The notes under the pieces are model-generated. The model was not told where the DNA came from. It saw only the letters and a list, made by a program, of their open reading frames with translations, and did no database searches. This document shows, one piece after another, positions 1 to 7,580 of a DNA stretch of 51,748 nucleotides. The position numbers and the translations under genes are program-made. The stretch is from JBEKHT01 sp049511715. GTDB taxonomy: Bacteria > Chloroflexota > Anaerolineae > Anaerolineales > RBG-16-64-43. The stretch lies in assembly GCA_049511715.1 (NCBI GenBank), contig JBEKXU010000021.1:1-51748 (forward strand), in the 5' to 3' direction. Within the stretch, counting starts at the first letter, position 1. Each line of letters begins with the position of its first letter.

Positions 1-122
1 CAGGACGTCTACCGCACCCTGTTCCAGCCTACTAAGCCGCAGAAAGGAGTGCCTGCCCCGGTAACATTATCATTTGATAGAACCATGCGCCCTCGGTAAC
101 ATTATCATTTGACTTGACACGG
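1..122. repeat. Left terminal inverted repeat, transposon-end-like
   Basis: The first 122 bases are an exact reverse complement of the last 122 bases of the window. The repeat contains two direct copies of a 19-bp motif, CGGTAACATTATCATTTGA, at 59-77 and 94-112, 35 bp apart. Tandem subterminal motifs of this kind are typical transposase-binding sites, as in IS21-like and related elements. No transposase is visible, so the family is unresolved. The likeliest reading is that the assembly stopped inside a multi-copy element at both ends. Confidence 0.75.
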
Positions 123-359
123 TGGTCGTCGTGTGGGAAGGAGGCTTCCTTCAGGCCGGCCTTGAGTTCGCCTGTTGCGCTCTGGCGCCCGCGTGATCGC
201 CCCGGGCCAGAGCCGCTTGGCCCCCCGCCAATGCAAGGTGCTGCAAGGGAATCGCGATGGCAGGCGATCCGGAGCGGTTCGGGTTGCGGCTCGAGACGTT
301 CCGAAGATCCCCAGGGTGGATGGGTCCGCCGTTTCGAGAAGTGATGGAGGAGAGCGTTT
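123..359. other. Non-coding stretch between the left repeat and the first gene
   Basis: No reading frame here shows family resemblance, and the frames that are open are GC-driven. The only recognisable element is the ribosome binding site GGAGGAG at about 345-351, which serves the gene starting at 360. Confidence 0.5.
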
Positions 360-743
360 ATGTCGAAGCCCCGTGTGTGGATTGACACCTTTCTGCCCAG
401 CGGCTTTGGCGCCCTCTTGGTGCTGGGCCTGCTGGCGGCCAACTTGGCCTTCAATGTCCTGGCCAATGCCAGCTTCAAGGTCTCCGCGCTGAGCGCCAAC
501 TGGCGCGGATTCCTTTTCTGGCAGGTGGTCGGCAACCTTTCCGGTTTCCTCACCGTACTGAGCCTGACCTGGCTCCTGCGTTATGACGCGCTCCATGTAG
601 TCTTCCCGCTCACCACCGGGCTGGCGGTGGTGGGCGTACAAGTGCTGGCAGCGGCCCTGTTCTTCCACGAGACGATAACGCCCCCGCAGTGGTTGGGGAC
701 GATCCTGATTGTCCTGGGCATCATGCTGATCGGGGGCCGCTAG
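360..743 (+). CDS. EamA/DMT-superfamily small membrane protein
   Basis: This 127-residue protein has four predicted membrane segments (about residues 15-35, 48-68, 78-99 and 105-124). The C-terminal half, with the pattern HETITPPQWLGTILIVLGIM, is typical of the drug/metabolite transporter superfamily (EamA or SMR-like halves), which export small molecules or amphipathic metabolites, often as dimers. The membrane-embedded glutamate of true SMR pumps in helix 1 is absent; helix 1 carries Asn instead, so drug export of the EmrE kind is doubtful. GGAGGAG lies just before the ATG. The next gene starts 2 bp after the stop, which suggests an operon with the YkoP-like protein. The substrate is unknown. 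Confidence 0.75.
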   Translation: MSKPRVWIDTFLPSGFGALLVLGLLAANLAFNVLANASFKVSALSANWRGFLFWQVVGNLSGFLTVLSLTWLLRYDALHVVFPLTTGLAVVGVQVLAAALFFHETITPPQWLGTILIVLGIMLIGGR

Positions 744-745
744 TC

Positions 746-1393
746 ATGCGGCGGGCGATCCGGGCCTTCGATCGCTGGCTCAGCGATCTCGAGGGCGTGT
801 TCCTGTTCAGCCAGGATCCGCAGGGTCTGATCCGTTTGCGATGGGCGCACGTCGACCGGGATATTCCCCTGGTGGAGGGGCGGGTACCCCGCGGGACCCG
901 CATCCTGGAGTTGCATCTGTGGAACGACCACCTGCCGCCCATGCCCGAGGAAGGACCGGATTTGGCCTGGGCGGCGAAGCTGGGGAGGAGATTCGTGGGC
1001 TCCCTGCGCCGTCTGGCCCGCGAATTGCGAACCAACCCGGCCTATGCTGACGTGCCCGCGGTGCGGGGCACGACGGTTCTCCTGAACCCGGCCGATCCCT
1101 CCGGAGGAGAAAGCCTGATGGTCCGCTTGGGGTTTGCGACGCGCCCCGTGCCGCGCTCACTCTGGGGATTCGGCGATTTTTGGGAAAACTTCTATTCGTG
1201 GTGGCTGATGTGGGCCTACAACGAGGAGGCGCTCCGCGGCCGCGGCATGCTTCGCCTGCGGCGGGTCGATATCTGGATCAGCCGCGAGCGGCTGATCGCC
1301 ATGTATGGCCGCGAGCCGTCGGCCGCTGAGGCGGCGGGCCTTGGGCCCGGCGAACCGGCACCCCCCTCCCGCGCCAAGGGTGCGGCGCGGTAG
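746..1393 (+). CDS. YkoP-like domain protein
   Basis: A soluble protein of 215 residues. Its central pattern (RGTRILELHLWNDHLP, about residues 48-63) followed by an amphipathic helix (AKLGRRFVGSLRRLARE) resembles the YkoP-like domain of Firmicutes and Actinobacteria, whose biochemical role is not known. A later Trp/Tyr-rich stretch (FWENFYSWWLMWAYNEEAL) fits the same family. The ATG at 746 directly follows the stop of the membrane protein, so the two are probably co-translated. A Pro/Ala-rich tail of about 25 residues is likely disordered. The family assignment is from motif memory and is moderate. Confidence 0.55.
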   Translation: MRRAIRAFDRWLSDLEGVFLFSQDPQGLIRLRWAHVDRDIPLVEGRVPRGTRILELHLWNDHLPPMPEEGPDLAWAAKLGRRFVGSLRRLARELRTNPAYADVPAVRGTTVLLNPADPSGGESLMVRLGFATRPVPRSLWGFGDFWENFYSWWLMWAYNEEALRGRGMLRLRRVDIWISRERLIAMYGREPSAAEAAGLGPGEPAPPSRAKGAAR

Positions 1394-1425
1394 CCCGCCC
1401 GATGGGGCCGTGAATCCGCCCGGCC

Positions 1426-2343
1426 TCAGCTTTGGCGGCGAACCGGGCGGCGGGGGATTTCCCCCGTCCCTGGCTGGGCACCGACCTGCGCCCGCAGATA
1501 CTGGAGCGCGGGGGGATCGATGGTTCCCTCGTCCAGGAAGACTCGGTCCTCCAGGTTCTCTTTCCCTGCCAGAAGGCGCAGGGCCTGGCGCGTCGGCTCA
1601 TCATAGATCCCCCTGAGCGCGCCCTGGTAGAGGCCCAGCCGCTTCATGATTCCCTGCAGCTCCCGCAGGACTTTTCCTTCCAACGCCACGCGCTCGGATG
1701 GGTCGCTCTTGCCGAAGTAGAGATGATGGAGCTCCAAAAGGTGAGCCAGACCCCTGACCGGCTCGTGGTCGTCGTCGACGCGCAGGTCGAGATAGCGGTC
1801 GTTGAATCCGCCGTAGCCGGCGCCCGCCTTGGCCACCAGGAGCGCGGCCGATTGCTTGCCGCGGCGGTCACCTCCCGCCTTCTCCCCCGCCCGCAGGGCG
1901 GCCAGCAGACGGTCGGCCAGTTCTCCCGGCGAGGTCTCAAAGGCCCGGGCCATCTCTTCGACGACTTGCGGACCGGCCAGAAGATTGCCCTGACAGGCGT
2001 AGCGGTGACCGGCTCGGCCTCCAGCCCAGGCCATGCACTCACGGCCGGTGAAGGTCGCGGCTTGGCCGAGGGCATCGATCAGGCCCACCTGCCGCTGCTC
2101 GCGCTGCAGATCCGGCTCCAGCAATCCGCTGAGAGCGTCTTGGGCCGAGGCCCCCTTTTCGAGTCGCTCCAAACCTTGCGGGCCGAAGGTGGTATTGGCG
2201 AAGGCCTGGCTGGCAACCGCCCCGACTCCGGCGCGGGCATAGGGCACCACCGCGCCGACGGCCAGAAAGCGGGAGGCTACCGCCACACCCCACTCCCCGC
2301 GCTCCCGGTCGCAGGCCACCAAGGAGAAAGTATTCGGTTCCAT
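1426..2343 (-). CDS. DUF1028 Ntn-hydrolase-like protein with C-terminal peptidoglycan-binding-like domain
   Basis: A protein of 305 residues starting at the ATG at 2343, which is preceded by a perfect AGGAGG six bases upstream; longer starts lack a site. Residues 1-215 match the DUF1028 family: FSLVACDRERGEWGVAVASR at the N-terminus, then AVGAVVPYARAGVGAVASQA and the Gly-rich CQGNLLAG block. DUF1028 proteins have the N-terminal-nucleophile hydrolase fold, and their substrate is not established. Residues 225-305 (LGLYQGALRGIYDEPTRQAL) look like the putative peptidoglycan-binding domain often fused to DUF1028. It converges with the YkoP-like gene, 32 bp apart. Confidence 0.8.
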   Translation of the reverse strand: MEPNTFSLVACDRERGEWGVAVASRFLAVGAVVPYARAGVGAVASQAFANTTFGPQGLERLEKGASAQDALSGLLEPDLQREQRQVGLIDALGQAATFTGRECMAWAGGRAGHRYACQGNLLAGPQVVEEMARAFETSPGELADRLLAALRAGEKAGGDRRGKQSAALLVAKAGAGYGGFNDRYLDLRVDDDHEPVRGLAHLLELHHLYFGKSDPSERVALEGKVLRELQGIMKRLGLYQGALRGIYDEPTRQALRLLAGKENLEDRVFLDEGTIDPPALQYLRAQVGAQPGTGEIPRRPVRRQS

Positions 2344-2481
2344 TGTTCGCCTCCTGGGCGTCTCTTCGCCCCCGGCCGACACTGCGGGGCGAGCAGATCG
2401 CCATTCCCCCGGCGCCTTGCTGAAGAGGCCGCCCCGGGAAGCGCACCAATCCCTGGGGCGCGGGGTTCTCCCTTTTTAGGC

Positions 2482-2487
2482 GATAAT
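2482..2487 (+). promoter_or_regulatory. -10 element, HAD phosphatase gene
   Basis: GATAAT ends 6 bp before an in-frame GTG at 2494. This is the same geometry as at several other genes in the window, and it would give a leaderless transcript. No -35 consensus is visible. Confidence 0.45.
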
Positions 2488-2493
2488 ACACCG

Positions 2494-3213
2494 GTGGCTT
2501 CAGCGGGCCGGGTCTCGCCGGAGGAAGCGAGGCGGATGCTGGATCAAGCGCGGATCCGCGCGGTGCTCTTCGACTTGGACGGGACCCTGGCGCACAGCGA
2601 TGCGGCCTACCTGGATGCCTTGGCGGTCATCCTGGGCCCCGCCGCGTTCCTCTTTCCCTCGGGGGACCCCCGGCCCACTCTGCGTCGCTGGCTGATGACC
2701 TCGGGAGTCCTCTTCAACTTCCTCTTCACCCTGCCCGACCGGATCGGTTTCCAGTCGCCCTTTTGGGGATTCGCCGACGGGGTTGCGCGGGCGCGCGGCG
2801 TCGCGAGACCGGGTGCTTTTTGCATGATCCCCGGCGTGCATGAGATGCTCCAGGGGCTTTCCGTCCGATACCAGCTGGCCGTCGTCAGCTCGCGGGATCA
2901 GCGCAGTACCGAGGCCTTCCTGGATCAGTATGGCTTGCGGCCCCTGTTCCAGGCCGTGGTTTCCTCCGTTTCCTCCAGACGCCTCAAGCCGCATCCGGCT
3001 CCCATCCTTCTGGCGGCTGCGCGCTTGGGCTCGGCCCCTGCAGATTGCCTGATGGTGGGGGACACGCGGGTGGACATCCAGGCGGGTAAATCGGCCGGGA
3101 CGCAAACGGCCGGGGTCCTGTGCGGATTGGGGTTAAGACAGGACCTCGAGCAGTTCGGTGCCGACGTGATCCTGCAGACCACCCCGGATCTTTCTCAGCT
3201 CCTGCTCTGTTAG
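2494..3213 (+). CDS. HAD-superfamily phosphatase (phosphoglycolate phosphatase-like)
   Basis: A HAD hydrolase of 239 residues. Motif I is FDLDGTL with nucleophile Asp27 and acid/base Asp29. Motif II is the serine in LAVVSSRD, motif III the lysine in RLKPHPAP, and motif IV MVGDTRVDIQAGKSAG. An alpha-helical cap lies between motifs I and II, as in the Gph/PGP subgroup. Such enzymes hydrolyse small phosphate monoesters in the cytosol; the substrate cannot be told from sequence. The start is uncertain: GTG at 2494 sits 6 bp after a -10 box (leaderless), while ATG at 2536 has GGAGG 11 bp upstream and would remove 14 residues. Neither choice touches the catalytic core. Confidence 0.82.
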   Translation: MASAGRVSPEEARRMLDQARIRAVLFDLDGTLAHSDAAYLDALAVILGPAAFLFPSGDPRPTLRRWLMTSGVLFNFLFTLPDRIGFQSPFWGFADGVARARGVARPGAFCMIPGVHEMLQGLSVRYQLAVVSSRDQRSTEAFLDQYGLRPLFQAVVSSVSSRRLKPHPAPILLAAARLGSAPADCLMVGDTRVDIQAGKSAGTQTAGVLCGLGLRQDLEQFGADVILQTTPDLSQLLLC

Positions 3214-3253
3214 CGGGTCGTAAAAGGGGAGTGGCCGCCCCGCTGCCGGACCT

Positions 3254-3913
3254 CTACGGCGCAGGCTTTGGGTTGGCGTCCGGGTCGCCCAGCTTGGCCC
3301 GCAGGACGCCCAAGGCCTTTTGCGTGTCTTCCAGGCGCAGGCTGAGGGTCAGGTCGCCCCGAGTTCGCTCGGTCACCCCGCGCACCATGTCGGTTGTGCG
3401 CCGCAGGTTTCCGGTCAGCGCGTCCGGGTAGTCCAAGGTGACAAGTAGCGCGTAGATTTCGTCCATCAGGCCCAGCAGGCGCTCGGCTTCCTCCGGGTTC
3501 CCCAGGCGGATGACGTCGAGGCAGTGCCGGCGCAGTTCCCCCGCAGCTTCCCCTAACCCGTTCAAGTAGGGGGCGAGTTCGACCCCGATTTCCTCGGGGG
3601 CGGGCATAGGCTCCCCCGCGACCAGCGCCGAGACGATGCTGGCCTCGGCAAACTCCTTCAGGCTGTCCTGGCAGTACCCGGCGAAATACAGGTCCGGGTA
3701 GGAGCCCAATTCCTCCCGCAGGGCCCGCGCCTCGCTGCGGGCCTCCCCCAGCTGGGCCAGAGCCAGCTCACGCTCCCCGCGGTGAACGGCGCGAATCGCG
3801 AGAGCGCAGTGGCGAATCAGGGTCCGCGAGCGCCCGAGGGCCTGCTCGCGCGCCAGATTCTTGGCGTCGAGAAGCTTGCGGATCCGATCGGAAAGGCCGG
3901 GGATCTCGTTCAT
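3254..3913 (-). CDS. Translin-family nucleic-acid-binding protein
   Basis: An almost entirely helical protein of 219 residues. The segment YFAGYCQDSLKEFAEASIVS followed by PYLNGLGEAAGELRRHCLD and, later, DYPDALTGNLRRTTDMVRGV matches the translin/TRAX family: a helix bundle with conserved EY/EA, YLNG..GELRR and NLRR..D..R motifs. Eukaryotic translin forms a ring that binds single-stranded DNA or RNA and, with TRAX, has RNase activity; archaeal homologues also bind RNA. The bacterial function is not established. The start codon overlaps the stop of the DUF3467 gene (ATGA), so the two are translationally coupled. No independent Shine-Dalgarno site is evident, which supports coupling. ssb and thrS lie upstream on the same strand. 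Confidence 0.75.
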   Translation of the reverse strand: MNEIPGLSDRIRKLLDAKNLAREQALGRSRTLIRHCALAIRAVHRGERELALAQLGEARSEARALREELGSYPDLYFAGYCQDSLKEFAEASIVSALVAGEPMPAPEEIGVELAPYLNGLGEAAGELRRHCLDVIRLGNPEEAERLLGLMDEIYALLVTLDYPDALTGNLRRTTDMVRGVTERTRGDLTLSLRLEDTQKALGVLRAKLGDPDANPKPAP

Positions 3914-4269
3914 GTCGTGGGATCGCCAGGGGGCCGAGGGGTCGCCGGTGGTTCCCCCGCGGGCCGGCCAAAGAGCTGATCGGCCAGAGAGCTCCCCTCG
4001 GGGACATGGATCTCCCCGAACTGGGCCTCGTATTTGGAGAGGTTCTCGTTCAGTGCCCGCAGAAGAAGCTTGGCGCTCAAGGGGGCCATCACCACGCGGG
4101 AGCAAACGCGCCCCTTGGGCAGGCCCGGCAGGACCCGGGCAAAGTCGATCACCACCTCCATGGCGGAATGGGTGATCAACGCCAGGTTCGCATAGCTCGG
4201 CTCCAGGCCGGCGGGCAACTCCAGAGGCCAGGGCAGCTTTCCAGAGGGGGGAGCGGACGGCTCATTCAT
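3910..4269 (-). CDS. DUF3467 family protein
   Basis: A protein of 119 residues with the DUF3467 signature: YANLALITHSAMEVVIDFAR (about residues 26-45), then SRVVMAPLSAKLLLRALNEN and KYEAQFGEI. The family is small, cytosolic and of unknown function, and is often found next to DNA- or RNA-related genes. The last 35 residues are Pro/Gly-rich and probably disordered. Its TGA overlaps the ATG of the translin-family gene, and ssb ends 54 bp upstream, so it probably sits in an ssb-DUF3467-translin transcript. Confidence 0.8.
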   Translation of the reverse strand: MNEPSAPPSGKLPWPLELPAGLEPSYANLALITHSAMEVVIDFARVLPGLPKGRVCSRVVMAPLSAKLLLRALNENLSKYEAQFGEIHVPEGSSLADQLFGRPAGEPPATPRPPGDPTT

Positions 4270-4323
4270 CTTGTTCTACCGCGTCCAGCGGCCGGCAGGC
4301 CGAGAGGCTTCCCGACGGCCGTC

Positions 4324-4743
4324 CTAGAAGGGGATTTCCTCTTCGGTGCTTGGCGCCGGGGCCGCGGCGGAGGTGTCTGCAGACTCCGTGCCCTCCCCTC
4401 GTCCGCCCAGGAAGCGGACGGTTTCGGCAACCACCTCATAGGACGAGCCCACCGACCCATCCTGGCGCGTGAAGGTGCGCGGATTGCCGGTGGCGCGGTC
4501 GGGGTTGAGGCGTCCTTCCACCAGCACCTGGCGCCCCTTGGACAAGTACTGCTTGCACAACTCGGCCTGCTTGCCCCAGGCCGAGATGCGGAACCAAATG
4601 GTTTCCTCGACCGGTTGCCCATTGGAATCGTTGTAGCGGCGGTTGACCGCCACCGGGAAGGAGGTGACCGCTTGGCCGTTGGGGGTGTAGCGCATCTCGG
4701 GATCACGGCCCAGGTTCCCTACGACGAAGATCTTATGAAACAT
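4324..4743 (-). CDS. ssb: Single-stranded DNA-binding protein SSB
   Basis: SSB of 139 residues: an OB fold at residues 1-105 (VGNLGRDPEMRYTPNGQAVT, then ETIWFRISAWGKQAELCKQY and GRQVLVEGRL), a short disordered linker, and the acidic partner-docking tip EEEIPF at the C-terminus. It binds single-stranded DNA as a tetramer and recruits replication and repair enzymes through the tip. GGAGGG is 2 bp before the ATG. The gene lies downstream of thrS, with a possible own promoter in the 114-bp gap, and upstream of DUF3467. Confidence 0.95.
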   Translation of the reverse strand: MFHKIFVVGNLGRDPEMRYTPNGQAVTSFPVAVNRRYNDSNGQPVEETIWFRISAWGKQAELCKQYLSKGRQVLVEGRLNPDRATGNPRTFTRQDGSVGSSYEVVAETVRFLGGRGEGTESADTSAAAPAPSTEEEIPF

Positions 4744-4831
4744 GTTCCCTCCGGCCCTGCCGCAAAGAAGAGCATGACGGGAATGGGAGAGGCATCCTCG
4801 GGCGTTTCTTCAGCCCGCTGAGCCGGGCTGG

Positions 4832-4837
4832 ATTGTA
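4832..4837 (-). promoter_or_regulatory. Possible -10 element upstream of ssb
   Basis: On the minus strand TGTACAAT provides an extended -10 (TACAAT). CTGAAA, 18 bp further upstream, is a weak -35. It lies in the thrS-ssb gap and would give a leader of about 85 nt. Confidence 0.4.
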
Positions 4838-4857
4838 CACCCGAGTCGAAGGCGATT

Positions 4858-6657
4858 TCAGTCCCCCTTCTCAACCGCCTCGCGCATGCGGGCGATGACC
4901 ACCTCGACCGGGAGCGGGCCGAGGTCCTCCCCGCTGCGCAGCCGCACGGCGACCGAGTCGGCCTGCGCCTCGCGGTCCCCGGCGACGAGCATGAAGGGGA
5001 TCTTCTGCAACTGGGCGTCGCGGATCTTGGCATTCATCCTCTCGGCGCGAGCGTCCACCTCCACCCGCAGCCCGGCTTCCTTCAGGCGGCGCTCCACCCC
5101 GCGCGCGAAGTCCAGGTGCCGGTCGGCAATCGGGATGAGCATGGCCTGCAGCGGGGCCAGCCAGACCGGCAGGGCGCCCGCGAAATGCTCGAGGATCATC
5201 GCCAGGAAGCGCTCGGTCGATCCGGTGACCGCGCGGTGGATGACCACCGGGGTGTGCACCTGGCCGTCCTCGCCGATGTATTCGAGGCCCAGGCGGGCGG
5301 GCTGAATGAAGTCCACCTGAATGGTGGAGAGCTGCCACTGGCGCCGGAGGACATCGCGGAACATGAAATCGGCCTTTGGGCCGTAGAAGGCGGCCTCGCC
5401 CTCCGCCGGCTCATAGTCCATGCCGCTCGCCTCCAGGGCGGAGCGCAGGGCGGCGGTGGCCTGGTCCCACTTCGCGTCGTCGGCCACAAACTTGCCCTGC
5501 TTGCCGCGCAGGCTCAGCCGGACCCAGTAGTCGCTGAGGCGGTAGCGGCCGAGCACCTCCTGGATGAGGCGCAGCGCCAGGGCGAATTCCGATCCGACCT
5601 GCTCGGGGGTGCAGAAGATGTGGCAGTCGTCCTGAGTGAGCGCGCGCACGCGGGCCAACCCGGTGAGCTCGCCGGCTTTCTCGTACCGGTAGAGCGTGGC
5701 GAACTCGGCGAAGCGCAGAGGCAGCTCGCGGTAGGAATGCGTCCCCATTTCCCGGTAGAGGGTCATGTGGCTGGGGCAGTTCATCGGCTTGAGCCGGTAG
5801 GCCGTGCCCTCATCCACCAGAGGGGGAAACATGGAGTCCTGGTAGTTCTCGTAGTGCCCCGAGCGCCGGTAGAGGTCCTCCTTGACCAGGTGACCGGTCC
5901 AAACGTGCTGGTAGCCGTAGCGGGTCTGGACTTCCCGCACGTAGGACTCCATAAGATGGCGCACGGTTTCGCCCCGCGGGGAAAAGAGGGGCAGCCCCGG
6001 CCCGATGTCTTCGGAAAAATAAAACAGGCCAAGATCCTTCCCCAGCTTGCGGTGGTCGCGCTTCTTGGCTTCCTCCAGGCGCCAAAGGTACTCCTCCAGC
6101 TCCTGGGAGGTCTTCCAGGCCGTGCCGTAGATGCGTTGCAGCATGGGCCGCTTTTCGTCCCCGCGCCAATAGGCTCCCGAAACCTGCAGCAGCTTGAACG
6201 CCTCGGGATGGATCTGCCCGGTGGATTCGACGTGCGGGCCGCGGCAAAGGTCCGTGAACGCATCCTGGGTGTAGGTGGTGATCACCGGAGGTTCCCGCAG
6301 CGGGTTGCCGTCCTCGTCTTCCGTGCCCTGCTCCAGCCCTTGGATGAGCTCCAGCTTGTAGGGCTGGTCGGCAAAGAGGCGCCGGGCCTCCTCGGTGGAG
6401 ACCTCGCGCCGCCGGAAAGGATGGTCGCCGCGGATGATCTCGCGCATCCGTTTCTCGATGGCCTGGAGATCCTCCGGGGTCAGACTGCGGGGCAGGCCAA
6501 AATCGTAGTAAAAGCCTTCCTCGATCGCCGGGCCGATCGCGATCTGGGCCTGGCCGGGAAACATTTCCATCACGGCCTGGGCCATCACGTGCGCGGCGGA
6601 ATGGCGGACCCGGTAGAGTTCCGAATCTTCATAGCGCGCCATCTGTCGTTCGGGCAT
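4858..6657 (-). CDS. thrS: Threonyl-tRNA synthetase lacking the TGS domain
   Basis: A class II synthetase of 599 residues that charges tRNA-Thr. The protein starts almost directly with the tRNA-SAD editing domain (HSAAHVMAQAV, then DLCRGPHVESTG carrying the zinc-type Cys/His set). The catalytic core follows, with zinc ligand Cys in MNCPSHMTLY, then motif 2 and motif 3 (GSTERFLAMILEHFAGALP), and an anticodon-binding domain from about residue 505. The usual N-terminal TGS domain of about 60 residues is missing. The ATG at 6657 follows a purine-rich stretch with GGAG and AGAGG. Any upstream extension would run into the T-box terminator and antiterminator, so this start is secure. Expression is predicted to be controlled by the T-box leader. 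Confidence 0.95.
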   Translation of the reverse strand: MPERQMARYEDSELYRVRHSAAHVMAQAVMEMFPGQAQIAIGPAIEEGFYYDFGLPRSLTPEDLQAIEKRMREIIRGDHPFRRREVSTEEARRLFADQPYKLELIQGLEQGTEDEDGNPLREPPVITTYTQDAFTDLCRGPHVESTGQIHPEAFKLLQVSGAYWRGDEKRPMLQRIYGTAWKTSQELEEYLWRLEEAKKRDHRKLGKDLGLFYFSEDIGPGLPLFSPRGETVRHLMESYVREVQTRYGYQHVWTGHLVKEDLYRRSGHYENYQDSMFPPLVDEGTAYRLKPMNCPSHMTLYREMGTHSYRELPLRFAEFATLYRYEKAGELTGLARVRALTQDDCHIFCTPEQVGSEFALALRLIQEVLGRYRLSDYWVRLSLRGKQGKFVADDAKWDQATAALRSALEASGMDYEPAEGEAAFYGPKADFMFRDVLRRQWQLSTIQVDFIQPARLGLEYIGEDGQVHTPVVIHRAVTGSTERFLAMILEHFAGALPVWLAPLQAMLIPIADRHLDFARGVERRLKEAGLRVEVDARAERMNAKIRDAQLQKIPFMLVAGDREAQADSVAVRLRSGEDLGPLPVEVVIARMREAVEKGD

Positions 6658-6679
6658 CTTCCTCTCTCCTCTCCTGCCG

Positions 6680-6956
6680 GATGCGCAGGGACAAAAAAAA
6701 CCTCCCGCCCGTCCTGGGGCGAGAGGCCAACTCACGCGGTTCCACCCATGTTGGCCGGGCGCCGCACGCGCCCGAGCCATCTCTGGACCGATAACGGGGC
6801 CGATCCGTTCCCCCTACTGGGCAGCCAGGGCGGGCGCCGTTCGGGTTCAAGCCGCCCGGGGGTTTTCACCGTCTGCGCGCGGCAAGGCTTTCACCAATCC
6901 CTTGCTCGCTGGCGCGCTCGAGGCGGCTACTCGTCCGGGCGATGGCGTTGGTGGGC
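6680..6956 (-). promoter_or_regulatory. T-box riboswitch controlling thrS
   Basis: The minus-strand leader shows the T-box parts in order. The stem I start is GGACGAGTAG (about 6935-6944). The distal stem I modules AGCGAGC and GGTGAAAGCC follow. A GAACCCGA segment at 6841-6848 contains a candidate ACC (Thr) specifier at 6844-6846. The T-box sequence GGGTGGAACCGCG is at 6735-6747, and a terminator hairpin with eight U residues follows. In this family, uncharged tRNA pairs with the specifier and with the T-box and favours antitermination. A Thr specifier fits the downstream thrS. The exact specifier register is inferred. Confidence 0.9.
6693..6726 (-). terminator. Intrinsic terminator of the thrS T-box leader
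   Basis: On the minus strand CCTCTCGCCC pairs with GGGCGGGAGG around a CAGGAC loop, and eight T residues follow. The upstream arm overlaps the region that would be sequestered in the antiterminator, as expected for a T-box. Confidence 0.9.
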
Positions 6957-6979
6957 GAAGGGGCTCGCCCTCAGTTGTG

Positions 6980-7053
6980 TGGGCGGTATAGGACTTGAAC
7001 CTACGACCTCCGCGATGTCAACGCGGCGCTCTAACCATCTGAGCTAACCGCCC
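6980..7053 (-). tRNA. tRNA-Val(GAC)
   Basis: A 74-nt cloverleaf on the minus strand. The acceptor stem GGGCGGT/ACCGCCC has discriminator A. The anticodon stem CCGCG/CGCGG encloses loop TTGACAT, giving anticodon GAC (Val). The T arm is GTAGG-TTCAAGT-CCTAT. The 3' CCA is not encoded. A near-consensus promoter lies 12-40 bp upstream. Only about 25 nt separate its 3' end from the thrS T-box leader. Confidence 0.95.
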
Positions 7054-7064
7054 CTGAAACCGAG

Positions 7065-7093
7065 ATTATACCTTCCCTGCCAGGGAAGCTCAA
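7065..7093 (-). promoter_or_regulatory. Promoter of tRNA-Val
   Basis: On the minus strand TTGAGC (7088-7093) and TATAAT (7065-7070) are separated by exactly 17 bp. The predicted start is about 5 nt upstream of the mature tRNA. I see no other good promoter before the T-box, so it may also drive thrS. Confidence 0.75.
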
Positions 7094-7580
7094 CACACAC
7101 GCCCGCCGCTGGCGGTTTTTCGCCGCGAACCTGACGGGGCCTCCTCATGAGGCACTCGCCCCCGGAACCGCGCGTGAGCGTCAAAGCCATCGCCCAAATA
7201 GGAGAGGCTGGTCTTCTCCGGGATGAGAGGTTTATCCTTCTCGCGCATGCTGATTACGCGAGTCATGAAGGCAAACCCTTTACCCGTTGCTGGGCTTGGT
7301 CGCCCTGAGGACGGGATCCTCGCCTATCGTCACGTACTGCGCATCGTCCCGCGACTTGCGGTGCGTAGCGGTTGGGTCGCAGCAGGGGGTCGAGGACGCC
7401 ATCCCACTCGGCCTCGCATCAAGGGTTTCGCCCGGCCAAAGTTACCTCGCTATGCCGGTGGGTGTGCCGTTCCGCCTGGGCCGCCCGAGGGCAAGATCCG
7501 GCCTGTTCTTCACGAGATCGCGCAGCCCCTCCAGCCAGTCGAGTGTCCCTGCTCGGCGATCGACTCCGCGAATCGATGGG
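7094..7580. other. Non-coding region between tRNA-Val and the AbiE pair
   Basis: Nearly 500 bp without a gene I can support. A minus-strand frame at 7090-7266 would encode 58 residues (starting MTRVISMREKDKPLIPE), but it has no ribosome binding site and runs over the -35 of the tRNA promoter. A second minus-strand frame just downstream of abiEii, around 7460-7570 (DWLEGLRDLVKNRPDLALGR), looks protein-like but has no start. Both may be decayed remnants of genes. Confidence 0.35.

Noticed and set aside
1432..2493. An upstream extension of the HAD phosphatase frame to 593 codons
   Set aside because: The extension is antisense to the DUF1028 gene and has no family similarity. The real protein begins near 2494 or 2536.
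5116..7047. A 643-codon plus-strand open frame
   Set aside because: It runs antisense to thrS and its T-box and tRNA. Its composition is the mirror of thrS codons, and no domain is recognisable.
7090..7266. A 58-codon minus-strand frame upstream of tRNA-Val
   Set aside because: It overlaps the -35 of the tRNA promoter and lacks a ribosome binding site. It is kept only as a possible remnant.
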